Below are positions 1-5,430 of a stretch of 10,190 bases of DNA, piece after piece. A program made the translations under genes and the position numbers. The stretch lies in NCBI GenBank assembly GCA_002327405.1, contig DCVO01000008.1, positions 1 through 10,190 on the forward strand, written 5' to 3'. Source of the DNA: Thiobacillus sp. UBA2186 (GTDB taxonomy: Bacteria; Pseudomonadota; Gammaproteobacteria; Burkholderiales; Thiobacillaceae). A model generated the notes under the pieces. The model did no database searches, was not told the origin of the DNA, and saw only the letters and a list, made by a program, of their open reading frames with translations. Each line of letters starts with the position of its first letter. Within the stretch, counting starts at the first letter, position 1.

Positions 1-375
1 GTGATCTTCGTCGCCTTCGACCGCGGCTTCGCGCCCATCAAGAGCCTGCTCGAACACAGCATGGCGCGCGAGTCGAACGAGGAAATGGGGCTGGTGTGGG
101 CAGCTTCCTCGCCGGACGGCCATTACATGAACAACCTCTGCCGCGCCTGGGCCGACGCCCTGGAAAACTTCCACTACCTGCCGGTTTCCATGGCCAACCG
201 CGACTCGATCGAGTCTGCCGTCGCCGGCGTCGTGGAAAAACTGCTGGCCGAATTTCCCAGGGCGCGCCAGGCCGACGTATACCTGGCGGGACCCGAAACC
301 TACGTCGCGCCCGCCGTGACGCAGCTCCTTGCGGCAGGATTCCCGAAATCCCAAGTCACCGCGATGGCGGTATGA
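1..375 (+). CDS. Ferredoxin/flavin reductase-like protein, C-terminal NAD-binding part (5' truncated by window edge)
   Basis: This is the last 124 codons of a longer gene; the GTG at position 1 is probably an internal valine. The fragment begins with FVAFDRGFAPIKSLLEHSM, which sits where ferredoxin-NAD(P)+ reductases carry the nicotinamide-binding loop and following helix. It ends with YLAGPETYVAPAVTQLL, matching the usual 'CGP..m' block near the C-terminus of this fold. Family members pass electrons between NAD(P)H, a flavin and an iron-sulfur partner; the upstream FAD and possible 2Fe-2S domains would lie outside the window. The canonical GGTG of the loop is replaced by FDRG, so cofactor use may differ. 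Fragments like this are often labelled CDP-6-deoxy-delta-3,4-glucoseen reductase, which I would not trust for function. The next gene starts 22 bases downstream on the same strand, so co-transcription is likely. Confidence 0.7.
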   Translation: MIFVAFDRGFAPIKSLLEHSMARESNEEMGLVWAASSPDGHYMNNLCRAWADALENFHYLPVSMANRDSIESAVAGVVEKLLAEFPRARQADVYLAGPETYVAPAVTQLLAAGFPKSQVTAMAV

Positions 376-396
376 ATTTTCACCAAGGAACAAAGC

Positions 397-705
397 ATGT
401 CAGACGACAAAATCAAGGAACTCGCCGCCAAGGAAATGAGCGTTGAACAGCGCATCCTGCGCGCCATGCGCAAAACCCTGGCCAGCGTGGTGCGCGACGC
501 GACGCCGCGCCCCGGCACATCGGGCTTTCTTTCCGACGACACCGTGGAGCAGATCAAGGCCTGCTTCGAACTGATCGCCACGCGCGAACGCGAGCTGGGC
601 GACGCACTGGGCCTTGCCGAAGCCCGTCCGGTCTACCCGGACCAGGAACAAAGCGCCAAGCCCGTGCAAATCACGCGCAAGAAGCCCGGCAACACGACGC
701 ACTGA
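397..705 (+). CDS. Small conserved protein of unknown function (102 aa)
   Basis: The ATG at 397 is preceded by AAGGA at 385-389 with a 7-nt spacer, a good ribosome binding site. The protein is soluble and charged, with no signal peptide or membrane segment. Residues 1-35 look helical and basic. Then comes an RDATPRPG stretch and a second helical part, TVEQIKACFELIATRERELG, followed by a polar tail. The pattern (R-x-M-R-K, V-R-D-x-T-P-x-P-G, I-x-x-C-x-x-L-I-x-x-R-E-x-E-L) resembles a small betaproteobacterial family that, as I recall, is sometimes labelled 'segregation and condensation protein A'. It is far too short for ScpA and shows no ScpA features I recognise, so that label is probably wrong. 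It follows the reductase gene closely and converges with the minus-strand gene ending at 716, leaving only 10 bases between the two stops. Confidence 0.75.
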   Translation: MSDDKIKELAAKEMSVEQRILRAMRKTLASVVRDATPRPGTSGFLSDDTVEQIKACFELIATRERELGDALGLAEARPVYPDQEQSAKPVQITRKKPGNTTH

Positions 706-715
706 GCGAAACCCC

Positions 716-2209
716 TCAGGCGGCTTCGCGCGACAGCACGTCGAAAGCCACCCTCAGCCAGGATTCATGGGGCTCGACAATGCCGCCCAGCCTGAGCCGG
801 TAACGCGTGCCGTCATCCTGGCGCAGCGACAGTTCGCGCCCAGCCAAATAGGCGGTCCGGGGCAACAGTAGATTGCTGGTTGCCCCCTGGCTGGCACTGG
901 CCAAAGGCAGGAAAAGCGCCGCCGCCGTTTCCTTGCCGTGGCCACCGGTTTCCCATTCGATCTCCACCCGCTTGGGGTATTTTGAGAGTACCTCGGTGCC
1001 CAGCAGCCATTGGTCGCCTTCCTCAGCCAGCCAGCGGACAGCCAGCAGCTGCCAGGCCCCGTGGCCTTCGTCGCGGTCGATCGCCATCAGGCCGCCGGGT
1101 TGCAGTTCGCGCTCCTCGCTCAGCACGAAACCGACGCCCTTGCCGCTTTCGTCACGCAGGGTAATGAATTGGGTATTCGCCACGATTCCCGGCAGTGGGG
1201 AAAATATCTTGAGCACCTGTTCCGCTCCGAACACCGCCCGCACTTCGCCAAAGCGCGCTTTGCGCGGGCCTCCGCGACTAGAGCCGGCACGACCGATCAC
1301 TTTCGCGAGTTTCTTGCAGACCGCGGCCCGCGGAGTATCCGGCACCTGACCCGCCCGCTGTTCAAGCTCGTGCATGGCACCATGGAAATCGAGGTAACGC
1401 AGTCGCCCGCCCGGCACCCAGCGGTCATCTATCCTGTCCGGTCCGCCCGTTGCAGTCAGATCAACCATATGCGTATGGAGGCCGTGCCTCAGACCTGATT
1501 CCGGTACAGGCAGCTCATGAAGGTCGTCGAGCAATTCCAGCGCCGGCCGGATCTCTGCCGGATCGAATGCGTAAGGATTTGCCAGATCGTACAAGAGCGT
1601 CATCACATACTCGCGCGCAGAGCTGGTTTGCCTGCCCTCAATCTTCAAGCCATCGAGCGCAATGCCGGCGCTTTCCACGGCCCGATAGATTTTGTGCAGG
1701 CGCCGCCAGGCCGATTCGGCCGGCCGCCGGCCGCGCAGGTACTCCCAGCGCATCCCCAAGGAAACATAACGCAGGCTTTTGGCGGCGATTTGGGGCGCCA
1801 ACGACGCGAATTTTCCCGGTTCGTCACTGCCCCTCAGCACCAAATTCAGGAAAGGCAGGTAGGCAACGGTCAACTGATCCCAGAACAGTTGGCATTCTCG
1901 CCATAAAGTCTGCCTGGAAGTGTCGTTTCGCTCGTGGCTTTTAAGGTACTGGTCGACGAGTCTGGCCTGCAAGGGCAAGCCTGCTTCTTCGATCATCGAC
2001 AGCATCTTGATGCGATTGAGTGCGTCGCCGCGGGTGTCGCCATTGTAGCGCTCAAGCCCTTCCACCAGAACGTGATGGATATCGTAATCGGAGGAATCCG
2101 GCAGATTGTTCAGCCATCGCTGCGTAGTTTTCACCGACACAAAGGGCGCGCCCCGCTGACGATCCGTTCCTCTCGTCAACGACCTGATTTTTTCCAAAAA
2201 GCCGATCAT
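716..2209 (-). CDS. Uncharacterised 497-aa protein, possible PilZ-like C-terminal region
   Basis: This is a long open frame whose first ATG is at 2209; an in-frame TAG lies two codons upstream, so it cannot start earlier. The only SD-like stretch (AGGGA) abuts the ATG, so initiation looks weak. I do not recognise the family with confidence. Residues ~1-250 are predicted mostly helical (for example QRWLNNLPDSSDYDIHHVLV and LWRECQLFWDQLTVAYLPFL), with no signal peptide or clear membrane span. From about residue 310 the sequence becomes strand-rich. It contains D353-E-S-G-K-G, which fits the D/N-x-S-x-x-G motif of PilZ domains, and an upstream RFGEVR in place of the RxxxR element with one residue too many. 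A degenerate c-di-GMP-binding PilZ-like domain is therefore possible, but only weakly supported. Many open frames on the opposite strand are high-GC shadows. It has its own upstream region (2210-2416) and no operon partner. Confidence 0.75.
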   Translation of the reverse strand: MIGFLEKIRSLTRGTDRQRGAPFVSVKTTQRWLNNLPDSSDYDIHHVLVEGLERYNGDTRGDALNRIKMLSMIEEAGLPLQARLVDQYLKSHERNDTSRQTLWRECQLFWDQLTVAYLPFLNLVLRGSDEPGKFASLAPQIAAKSLRYVSLGMRWEYLRGRRPAESAWRRLHKIYRAVESAGIALDGLKIEGRQTSSAREYVMTLLYDLANPYAFDPAEIRPALELLDDLHELPVPESGLRHGLHTHMVDLTATGGPDRIDDRWVPGGRLRYLDFHGAMHELEQRAGQVPDTPRAAVCKKLAKVIGRAGSSRGGPRKARFGEVRAVFGAEQVLKIFSPLPGIVANTQFITLRDESGKGVGFVLSEERELQPGGLMAIDRDEGHGAWQLLAVRWLAEEGDQWLLGTEVLSKYPKRVEIEWETGGHGKETAAALFLPLASASQGATSNLLLPRTAYLAGRELSLRQDDGTRYRLRLGGIVEPHESWLRVAFDVLSREAA

Positions 2210-2416
2210 TCCCTATGCGTGCCGGTCAAATCCCTGAAAACCGAAAACGGCGAGTGCTGCAGTGGGCAGTCGACGCCAGTTTCGGCAAAACGTACAATAC
2301 GCACCCAAGTTCGGCTTGGATATTACCCCACAAGGGAATGCAGAGCGCATGAAACAAAAGCATTACGGAAGCAAAGCCTGCAGACTGAATGCTTTTTGTG
2401 CGCGGATAGCAAATAT
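2210..2416. other. Intergenic region upstream of the minus-strand gene and of the tRNA-Ser repeats
   Basis: I see no convincing gene here; the 64-codon minus-strand open frame at 2226-2420 has no ribosome binding site or recognisable motif. The stretch is visibly less GC-rich than the flanking genes. It contains one inverted repeat, AAAAGCATT (2356-2364) and AATGCTTTT (2388-2396), with a 23-nt spacer. The right arm runs into a T-tract, so it could act as a weak hairpin terminator or a regulator binding site. A TACAAT on the plus strand (TATTGT-like on the minus strand) at about 2291-2296 could serve as a -10 element, but I find no good -35 box on either side. The promoter for the 716-2209 gene, and any promoter for the tRNA region, must lie here. 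Confidence 0.4.
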
Positions 2417-2621
2417 GCAAGCGTGGCCAAGTGGTTTAAGGCACCGGTCTTGGCGCCAAGGCGCGAAGCGGCTGCGCTAGTGCAGGCTAACCTGCGAAGC
2501 AGGTTAAGGGCGATAGCCCGGCCGGAATTACAATGCCGCAACGCGGCATTGCGGCGAAGGCTAACGCGAGCTTGCGAACGTTAAGCGAGCAAAGCTCGCG
2601 GCCGTAGCCAAAACCGGCAAC
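2417..2621 (+). pseudogene. Interrupted tRNA-Ser half-copy 1
   Basis: Positions 2417-2452 reproduce the first 36 nt of the intact tRNA-Ser(UGA) at 2749 with 3 differences, covering acceptor 5' strand, D-arm, anticodon 5' strand and the loop up to the second anticodon base (CTTG). The match stops there. After a 157-nt hairpin-rich insert it resumes at 2610-2621 with AAAACCGGCAAC, the rest of the loop and the 3' strand of the anticodon stem. Variable arm, T-arm and acceptor 3' strand are absent, so this cannot be a working tRNA. The stem here is CCGGT/ACCGG, against CTGGT/ACCAG in the intact gene: both strands changed, so pairing is kept. A T6 run follows at 2627-2632. It could be a decayed tandem tRNA, one end of an inserted element, or part of a non-tRNA transcript. 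Confidence 0.8.
2453..2609. repeat. Hairpin cluster inserted in tRNA-Ser half-copy 1
   Basis: This 157-nt insert is almost entirely short inverted repeats. A perfect 12-nt palindrome, CTTGGCGCCAAG (2449-2460), spans its left junction. TAACCTGC/GCAGGTTA (2488-2506) has a GAA loop and contains the unusually stable mini-hairpin GCGAAGC. GGGC/GCCC (2508-2519) has a GATA loop. CAATGCCGC/GCGGCATTG (2531-2551) has an AAC loop. TAACG/CGTTA (2562-2583) and GCGAGC/GCTCGC (2585-2599, AAA loop) follow. It contains no coding potential. The insert begins GCGCCA directly after CTTG and ends AGCC directly before AAAACC, so TTGGC and GCCAA can pair and lengthen the anticodon stem. Hairpins with 3-nt loops also occur in REP-like palindromic repeats, but I cannot assign these to a known family. 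Confidence 0.7.
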
Positions 2622-2632
2622 TTAAATTTTTT

Positions 2633-2739
2633 GGAAGCGTGGCAGAGTGGTTGAATGCACCGGTCTTGGCGCCAGCCTCGCAAAGCGAGGCGCGCCAGCG
2701 AAGACTAACCTTCAGGTTAGTCGGAGCTAAAACCAGCAA
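2633..2739 (+). pseudogene. Interrupted tRNA-Ser half-copy 2
   Basis: Positions 2633-2668 match the first 36 nt of the intact tRNA-Ser(UGA) with 4 differences, and again stop after CTTG at the second anticodon base. After a 60-nt insert, AAAACCAGCAA (2729-2739) supplies the anticodon 3' strand, and the sequence then goes straight into a T6 run (2740-2745) and the intact tRNA gene. The D-stem is GCA/TGC here against GCC/GGC in the intact gene, a paired change, which suggests descent from a once-functional tRNA-Ser. The anticodon stem is CCGGT/ACCAG and has one C-A mismatch. With no variable arm, T-arm or 3' acceptor strand it cannot be a tRNA. Confidence 0.8.
2669..2728. repeat. Hairpin cluster inserted in tRNA-Ser half-copy 2
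   Basis: This 60-nt insert sits at the same anticodon-loop position as the larger one upstream and also begins GCGCCA. It has two strong hairpins. GCCTCGC/GCGAGGC (2675-2691, AAA loop) can extend outward through GGCGC/GCGCC with a 2-nt bulge. GACTAACC/GGTTAGTC (2703-2722) has a TTCA loop. The second resembles the CTAACC...GGTTA hairpin of the 157-nt insert, so the two inserts seem built from related units. It ends AGCT before AAAACC, so TTGGC/GCTAA can extend the anticodon stem with one G-U pair. Confidence 0.7.
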
Positions 2740-2748
2740 TTTTTTATA

Positions 2749-2836
<88 letters not shown>

Positions 2837-2877
2837 GATTAAGCAGCGGCCAGGGAATTTCTCTGCCCCCAAACTCA

Positions 2878-3735
2878 ATGTCGACCACTCACACCCTGAC
2901 CCCCGTCAACCACGACCGCGATAGCGCAGGCATGATCTATGTCTATCCGGTAGTGTCGCGACGGGCGGGCGGCGTGTCGGTCGGCATCAATCTCAACCCC
3001 AACAATGCCTGCAACTGGGCCTGCATTTACTGCCAGGTTCCCGATCTCACGCGCGGCACCGCCCCCCCGATTGATCTGGCCCTGCTGGAAAGCGAGCTGC
3101 GCAGCATGCTCACCGACATCGTGCTGGGCGATTTCATGCAGACCCGCGTTCCGGAGGGCGCGCGCCGGCTGAATGACATCGCGCTCTCGGGGAACGGCGA
3201 GCCGACCAGCGCGAAAGAATTCCCCCTGATAATCGACCTGGTTGGCCGGGTCATGAAGGACTTCGACCTCGTCGGCAAGATCAAACTCGTGCTGATCACC
3301 AATGGCAGCCTGATCGACCGCCCGCGCGTTCAGCAGGGCCTGAAAAAAATGGCGGCGTCAAGCGGCGAAGTCTGGTTCAAGCTGGACAGCGCCACGGCTA
3401 CCGGGCTGCGCCGCATCAACCAGACCCGCACCCTGCCCGAGAAGCATTTCGAGCGGCTGAAACTTGCCGCTTCCCTGTGTCCGACCTGGATCCAGACCTG
3501 CGTGTTCGCCCTGGACGGCGCGCCTCCCGACGAAACCGAGCAGGCGGCCTATCTGGCCATGATTCGCCGCATCAGGCAGGAACGGGTGCCGGTGAAGGGC
3601 GTGCTGCTTTATGGCCTGGCGCGTCCTTCGCTGCAGCCGGAAGCCCCGCGCCTGTCTGCATTGCCCGCGGCATGGATGGAAAACTGGGCCGAGGCTATCC
3701 GGAATGCCGGATTACCCGTTAAATTGACGCCATGA
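2878..3735 (+). CDS. Radical SAM protein (COG0731-like), 285 aa
   Basis: The radical SAM cluster motif C45-x3-C49-x2-C52 (in NNACNWACIYCQ) binds the 4Fe-4S cluster that cleaves S-adenosylmethionine. A glycine-rich LSGNGEPT at residues 103-110 fits the SAM-contacting GE motif. The N-terminal block YVYPVVSRRAGGVSVGINLN is characteristic of a proteobacterial family related to the radical SAM part of wybutosine synthesis enzymes (COG0731). The substrate of the bacterial members is unknown to me. I chose ATG 2878 because the reading frame upstream of it overlaps the tRNA gene, and because the conserved part (HDRDSAG onward) is retained. No strong SD is visible. The TGA at 3733-3735 lies within ATGATC, which in the sequence before insertion of the adjacent mobile element would have overlapped the acpS start codon. 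This points to original translational coupling with acpS. Confidence 0.85.
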   Translation: MSTTHTLTPVNHDRDSAGMIYVYPVVSRRAGGVSVGINLNPNNACNWACIYCQVPDLTRGTAPPIDLALLESELRSMLTDIVLGDFMQTRVPEGARRLNDIALSGNGEPTSAKEFPLIIDLVGRVMKDFDLVGKIKLVLITNGSLIDRPRVQQGLKKMAASSGEVWFKLDSATATGLRRINQTRTLPEKHFERLKLAASLCPTWIQTCVFALDGAPPDETEQAAYLAMIRRIRQERVPVKGVLLYGLARPSLQPEAPRLSALPAAWMENWAEAIRNAGLPVKLTP

Positions 3736-3736
3736 T
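3732..3736. repeat. Left copy of 5-bp target duplication (ATGAT)
   Basis: ATGAT directly precedes the left inverted repeat and is repeated directly after the right one at 3971-3975. Removing the element and one copy restores CCATGATCTACGG, in which the radical SAM stop TGA and the acpS start ATG overlap. Confidence 0.7.
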
Positions 3737-3974
3737 CCTGGAAACCTCAGTTGGACACTCCCGATGGTGCGGTCGGGTTCACGGATGGCGCGAAGCGACG
3801 ACGCCGCAGGCTAATGCCTGCAAGGAGGAGCGACAAAGCAAGCCGTGTATCCGGACGTGCCAACGGGTGTGTAGCGCTTTCACCCACTGGGTAGAACTTG
3901 AAGATGACAGCGATCTCAGACAGCATGAGGCGTTCCAAGGGTGGAAGAGCGGTCAACTGAGGTTTCCAGGATGA
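3732..3974 (+). CDS. Possible 80-codon open frame across the miniature element
   Basis: This frame starts with the ATG in the left target copy, overlapping the radical SAM stop as ATGA. It runs without interruption through the whole inserted element and ends with the TGA at 3972-3974, which overlaps the acpS ATG as ATGA. The peptide (begins MILETSVGHSRWCGRVHG, ends QLRFPG) matches no family I know, and has four cysteines and many charged residues. A minus-strand frame is also open across most of the element. It may be chance in GC-rich DNA, or may let ribosomes pass from the radical SAM gene to acpS by successive stop-start overlaps. Expression is not shown by the sequence. Confidence 0.2.
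   Translation: MILETSVGHSRWCGRVHGWREATTPQANACKEERQSKPCIRTCQRVCSAFTHWVELEDDSDLRQHEAFQGWKSGQLRFPG
3737..3753 (+). repeat. Left terminal inverted repeat
   Basis: CCTGGAAACCTCAGTTG, an exact reverse complement of 3954-3970. Confidence 0.9.
3954..3970 (-). repeat. Right terminal inverted repeat
   Basis: CAACTGAGGTTTCCAGG, an exact reverse complement of 3737-3753. It carries the GAGG that can serve as the acpS ribosome binding site. Confidence 0.9.
3959..3962 (+). promoter_or_regulatory. Ribosome binding site for acpS inside the right inverted repeat
   Basis: GAGG lies 8 nt before the ATG at 3971. Because it is part of the terminal inverted repeat, the element itself supplies the present acpS translation signal. 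When the whole element is transcribed, this site could also be hidden by pairing with the left repeat. Confidence 0.5.
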
Positions 3975-4351
3975 TCTACGGAATCGGCGTCGACCTGGTG
4001 AAAGTGGCAAGGCTGGAAAGCGGCCTGGCGCGCTTCGGCGAACACTACGCCGACCGCCTGCTCGCGCCCGAAGAACATCCGGAGTTTTTCGCAGCCGCCG
4101 ACCCGGCGCGCTTCCTGGCCAAGCGTTTCGCCGCGAAGGAAGCTTTCGCCAAGGCCGCAGGAACCGGGCTGCGCCCGCCCCTGCGTCTGCGCAGCCTGGC
4201 CGTCACGCACACCCCGCTTGGCCAGCCGGGACTGAGTTTCCACGCCGAGCTGACGGCCTGGCTGCAGCAACGCGGCATCACCGGACACCATCTTTCCCTG
4301 AGCGATGAGCGGGAATACGTCATCGCCTATGTCGTGCTGGAGAAGAACTGA
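3971..4351 (+). CDS. acpS: Holo-[acyl-carrier-protein] synthase
   Basis: AcpS transfers the 4'-phosphopantetheine of coenzyme A to the conserved serine of acyl carrier protein, activating it for fatty acid synthesis; it is cytoplasmic and trimeric. The 126-aa product has the family's usual length and starts MIYGIGVDLVKVARLE, with the Mg2+ ligand D8, and has the second signature FLAKRFAAKEAFAKAAGTG with E57. The C-terminus LSLSDEREYVIAYVVLE is also typical. The ATG at 3971 gives exactly this start. An in-frame GTG at 3941 would add ten residues encoded by the mobile element and is rejected. The start lies in the right-hand target copy of the inserted element, so this gene now depends on element sequence for its leader. 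The stop overlaps the nagZ start by one base (TGATG), so the two are translationally coupled. Confidence 0.95.
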   Translation: MIYGIGVDLVKVARLESGLARFGEHYADRLLAPEEHPEFFAAADPARFLAKRFAAKEAFAKAAGTGLRPPLRLRSLAVTHTPLGQPGLSFHAELTAWLQQRGITGHHLSLSDEREYVIAYVVLEKN

Positions 4352-5430
4352 TGCTGGGCCCCCTGATGCTGGACGTGCGCGGCGCCGAACTCACCGACGA
4401 CGACCGCAAGCGCCTGTCGCACCCGCTGGTGGGCGGGGTCATCCTGTTCGCGCGCAACTACGCAAGCCCTGTGCAACTGGCGCAGCTCACCGCCGACATC
4501 CGCGCCCTGAAATCCCCGCCGCTGCTGATTGCTGCGGACCAGGAGGGCGGCAGGGTGCAGCGTTTTCGCGAGGGCTTCACGCGCCTGCCGCCGATGGGCG
4601 TGCTGGGCAGGCTCTACGATACGCACCCGCATCAGGCCAAGGCCCTGGCAAGGGAAACCGGTTATGTCATGGCCGCGGAACTGCGTGCACACGGGGTGGA
4701 CCTGAGCTTCGCCCCGGTGCTGGACCTCGATTACGGCGTATCCAGCGTCATCGGCGATCGCGCCTTCCACCATGATCCGCAGGCGGTCATCGAACTTTCC
4801 CATGCCGTCATGCAAGGGATGAAGGATGCCGGCATGGCGGCCTGCGGCAAGCATTTCCCGGGACACGGCTGCATCGTTGCCGATTCGCACGTCGCCACCC
4901 CGATTGACGAGCGCGACTACGCGGATATCGCACTCAAGGATTTGCTGCCCTTCAAGGCCCTGATCGACATGGGCCTGGCCGCGGTCATGCCGGCGCACGT
5001 CATTTATCCGAAAGTCGATGCCGCGCCTGCCGGCTTTTCGCGTGTCTGGCTGCAAAAGGTACTGCGCGGCGAACTGAATTTCCAGGGCATGATCTTCAGC
5101 GACGACCTCACCATGGAAGGCGCGGCCGTGGCCGGCGACATTACCGCCCGCGTCCGCGCGGCGCTCGATGCCGGCTGCGACATGGCGCTGATCTGCAACC
5201 GTCCCGACCTCGCCGACGAAGTGCTGGCCGGGCTCGATTTCGAATGGTCGGCCGCCAGCAGGGTGCGGCTGGCGCGACTGCACGGCGAGCCGCACCCTTT
5301 ATCGATGACGGATTTGCGGGAACAGACCGCCTATAGCCGGGCACGCCACGCCATCGCGTCGCTCGGCCTGGAAAGCGGCAACCTGGCACTGGGCTCCGAC
5401 CCCACCGACCATACCGGCAAGGCGGCGTGA
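4351..5430 (+). CDS. nagZ: Beta-N-acetylhexosaminidase (NagZ, glycoside hydrolase family 3)
   Basis: NagZ removes N-acetylglucosamine from anhydromuropeptides in the cytoplasm during peptidoglycan recycling; in some bacteria the products also influence AmpC beta-lactamase induction. The 359-aa protein has no signal peptide and the single GH3 barrel expected of NagZ. Visible blocks are GGVILFARNY (28-37), LLIAADQEGGRVQRF (58-72), the KHFPGHG motif (167-173) followed by the catalytic D178-S-H180 dyad on a mobile loop, and FSDDLTMEGA (249-258) with the nucleophilic aspartate. Its ATG shares one base with the acpS stop, and its TGA shares one base with the next gene's ATG. Adjacent acpS and nagZ are common in betaproteobacteria. 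Confidence 0.95.
   Translation: MLGPLMLDVRGAELTDDDRKRLSHPLVGGVILFARNYASPVQLAQLTADIRALKSPPLLIAADQEGGRVQRFREGFTRLPPMGVLGRLYDTHPHQAKALARETGYVMAAELRAHGVDLSFAPVLDLDYGVSSVIGDRAFHHDPQAVIELSHAVMQGMKDAGMAACGKHFPGHGCIVADSHVATPIDERDYADIALKDLLPFKALIDMGLAAVMPAHVIYPKVDAAPAGFSRVWLQKVLRGELNFQGMIFSDDLTMEGAAVAGDITARVRAALDAGCDMALICNRPDLADEVLAGLDFEWSAASRVRLARLHGEPHPLSMTDLREQTAYSRARHAIASLGLESGNLALGSDPTDHTGKAA

Larger units (their letters stand above)
3737..3970. mobile_element. Miniature inverted-repeat element (MITE-like), 234 bp
   Basis: The element is bounded by perfect 17-bp inverted repeats, CCTGGAAACCTCAGTTG (3737-3753) and CAACTGAGGTTTCCAGG (3954-3970), and by a 5-bp direct repeat ATGAT (3732-3736 and 3971-3975). 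The pairing extends to 19 bp because the flanking AT is self-complementary. At 234 bp it is too short for a transposase and shows no transposase motif, so it would need an enzyme supplied elsewhere. The interior holds a 6-bp hairpin GCAGGC/GCCTGC with TAAT loop (3806-3821). Ends beginning CCT and a 5-bp duplication would suit an IS1380-like parent, but that is only a guess; Tn3-type elements also make 5-bp duplications. The insertion separates the radical SAM gene from acpS without damaging either. Confidence 0.8.

Noticed and set aside
1010..1944. Long plus-strand open frames opposite the 716-2209 gene
   Set aside because: Frames at 1010-1498, 1450-1944 and similar are antisense shadows in GC-rich DNA, without recognisable motifs or ribosome sites.
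2226..2420. 64-codon minus-strand frame
   Set aside because: No ribosome binding site, no recognisable motif, and it overlaps the hairpin region and the start of the tRNA half-copy.
2453..2609. Group I intron in a tRNA anticodon loop
   Set aside because: Known bacterial tRNA introns of this class are longer and leave both tRNA halves intact. Here the T-arm and 3' acceptor strand are absent and no intron core can be seen.
2453..2728. CRISPR array
   Set aside because: The repeats are short palindromes of differing sequence with no constant repeat-spacer spacing, and no cas genes are present.
3941..3970. GTG start at 3941 for acpS
   Set aside because: It would add ten residues encoded by the mobile element before the conserved MIYGIGVD start, and the ATG at 3971 has a well-placed GAGG.
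4327..5295. 322-codon minus-strand frame opposite nagZ
   Set aside because: nagZ is certain on the plus strand; the antisense frame is composition-driven and resembles nothing.
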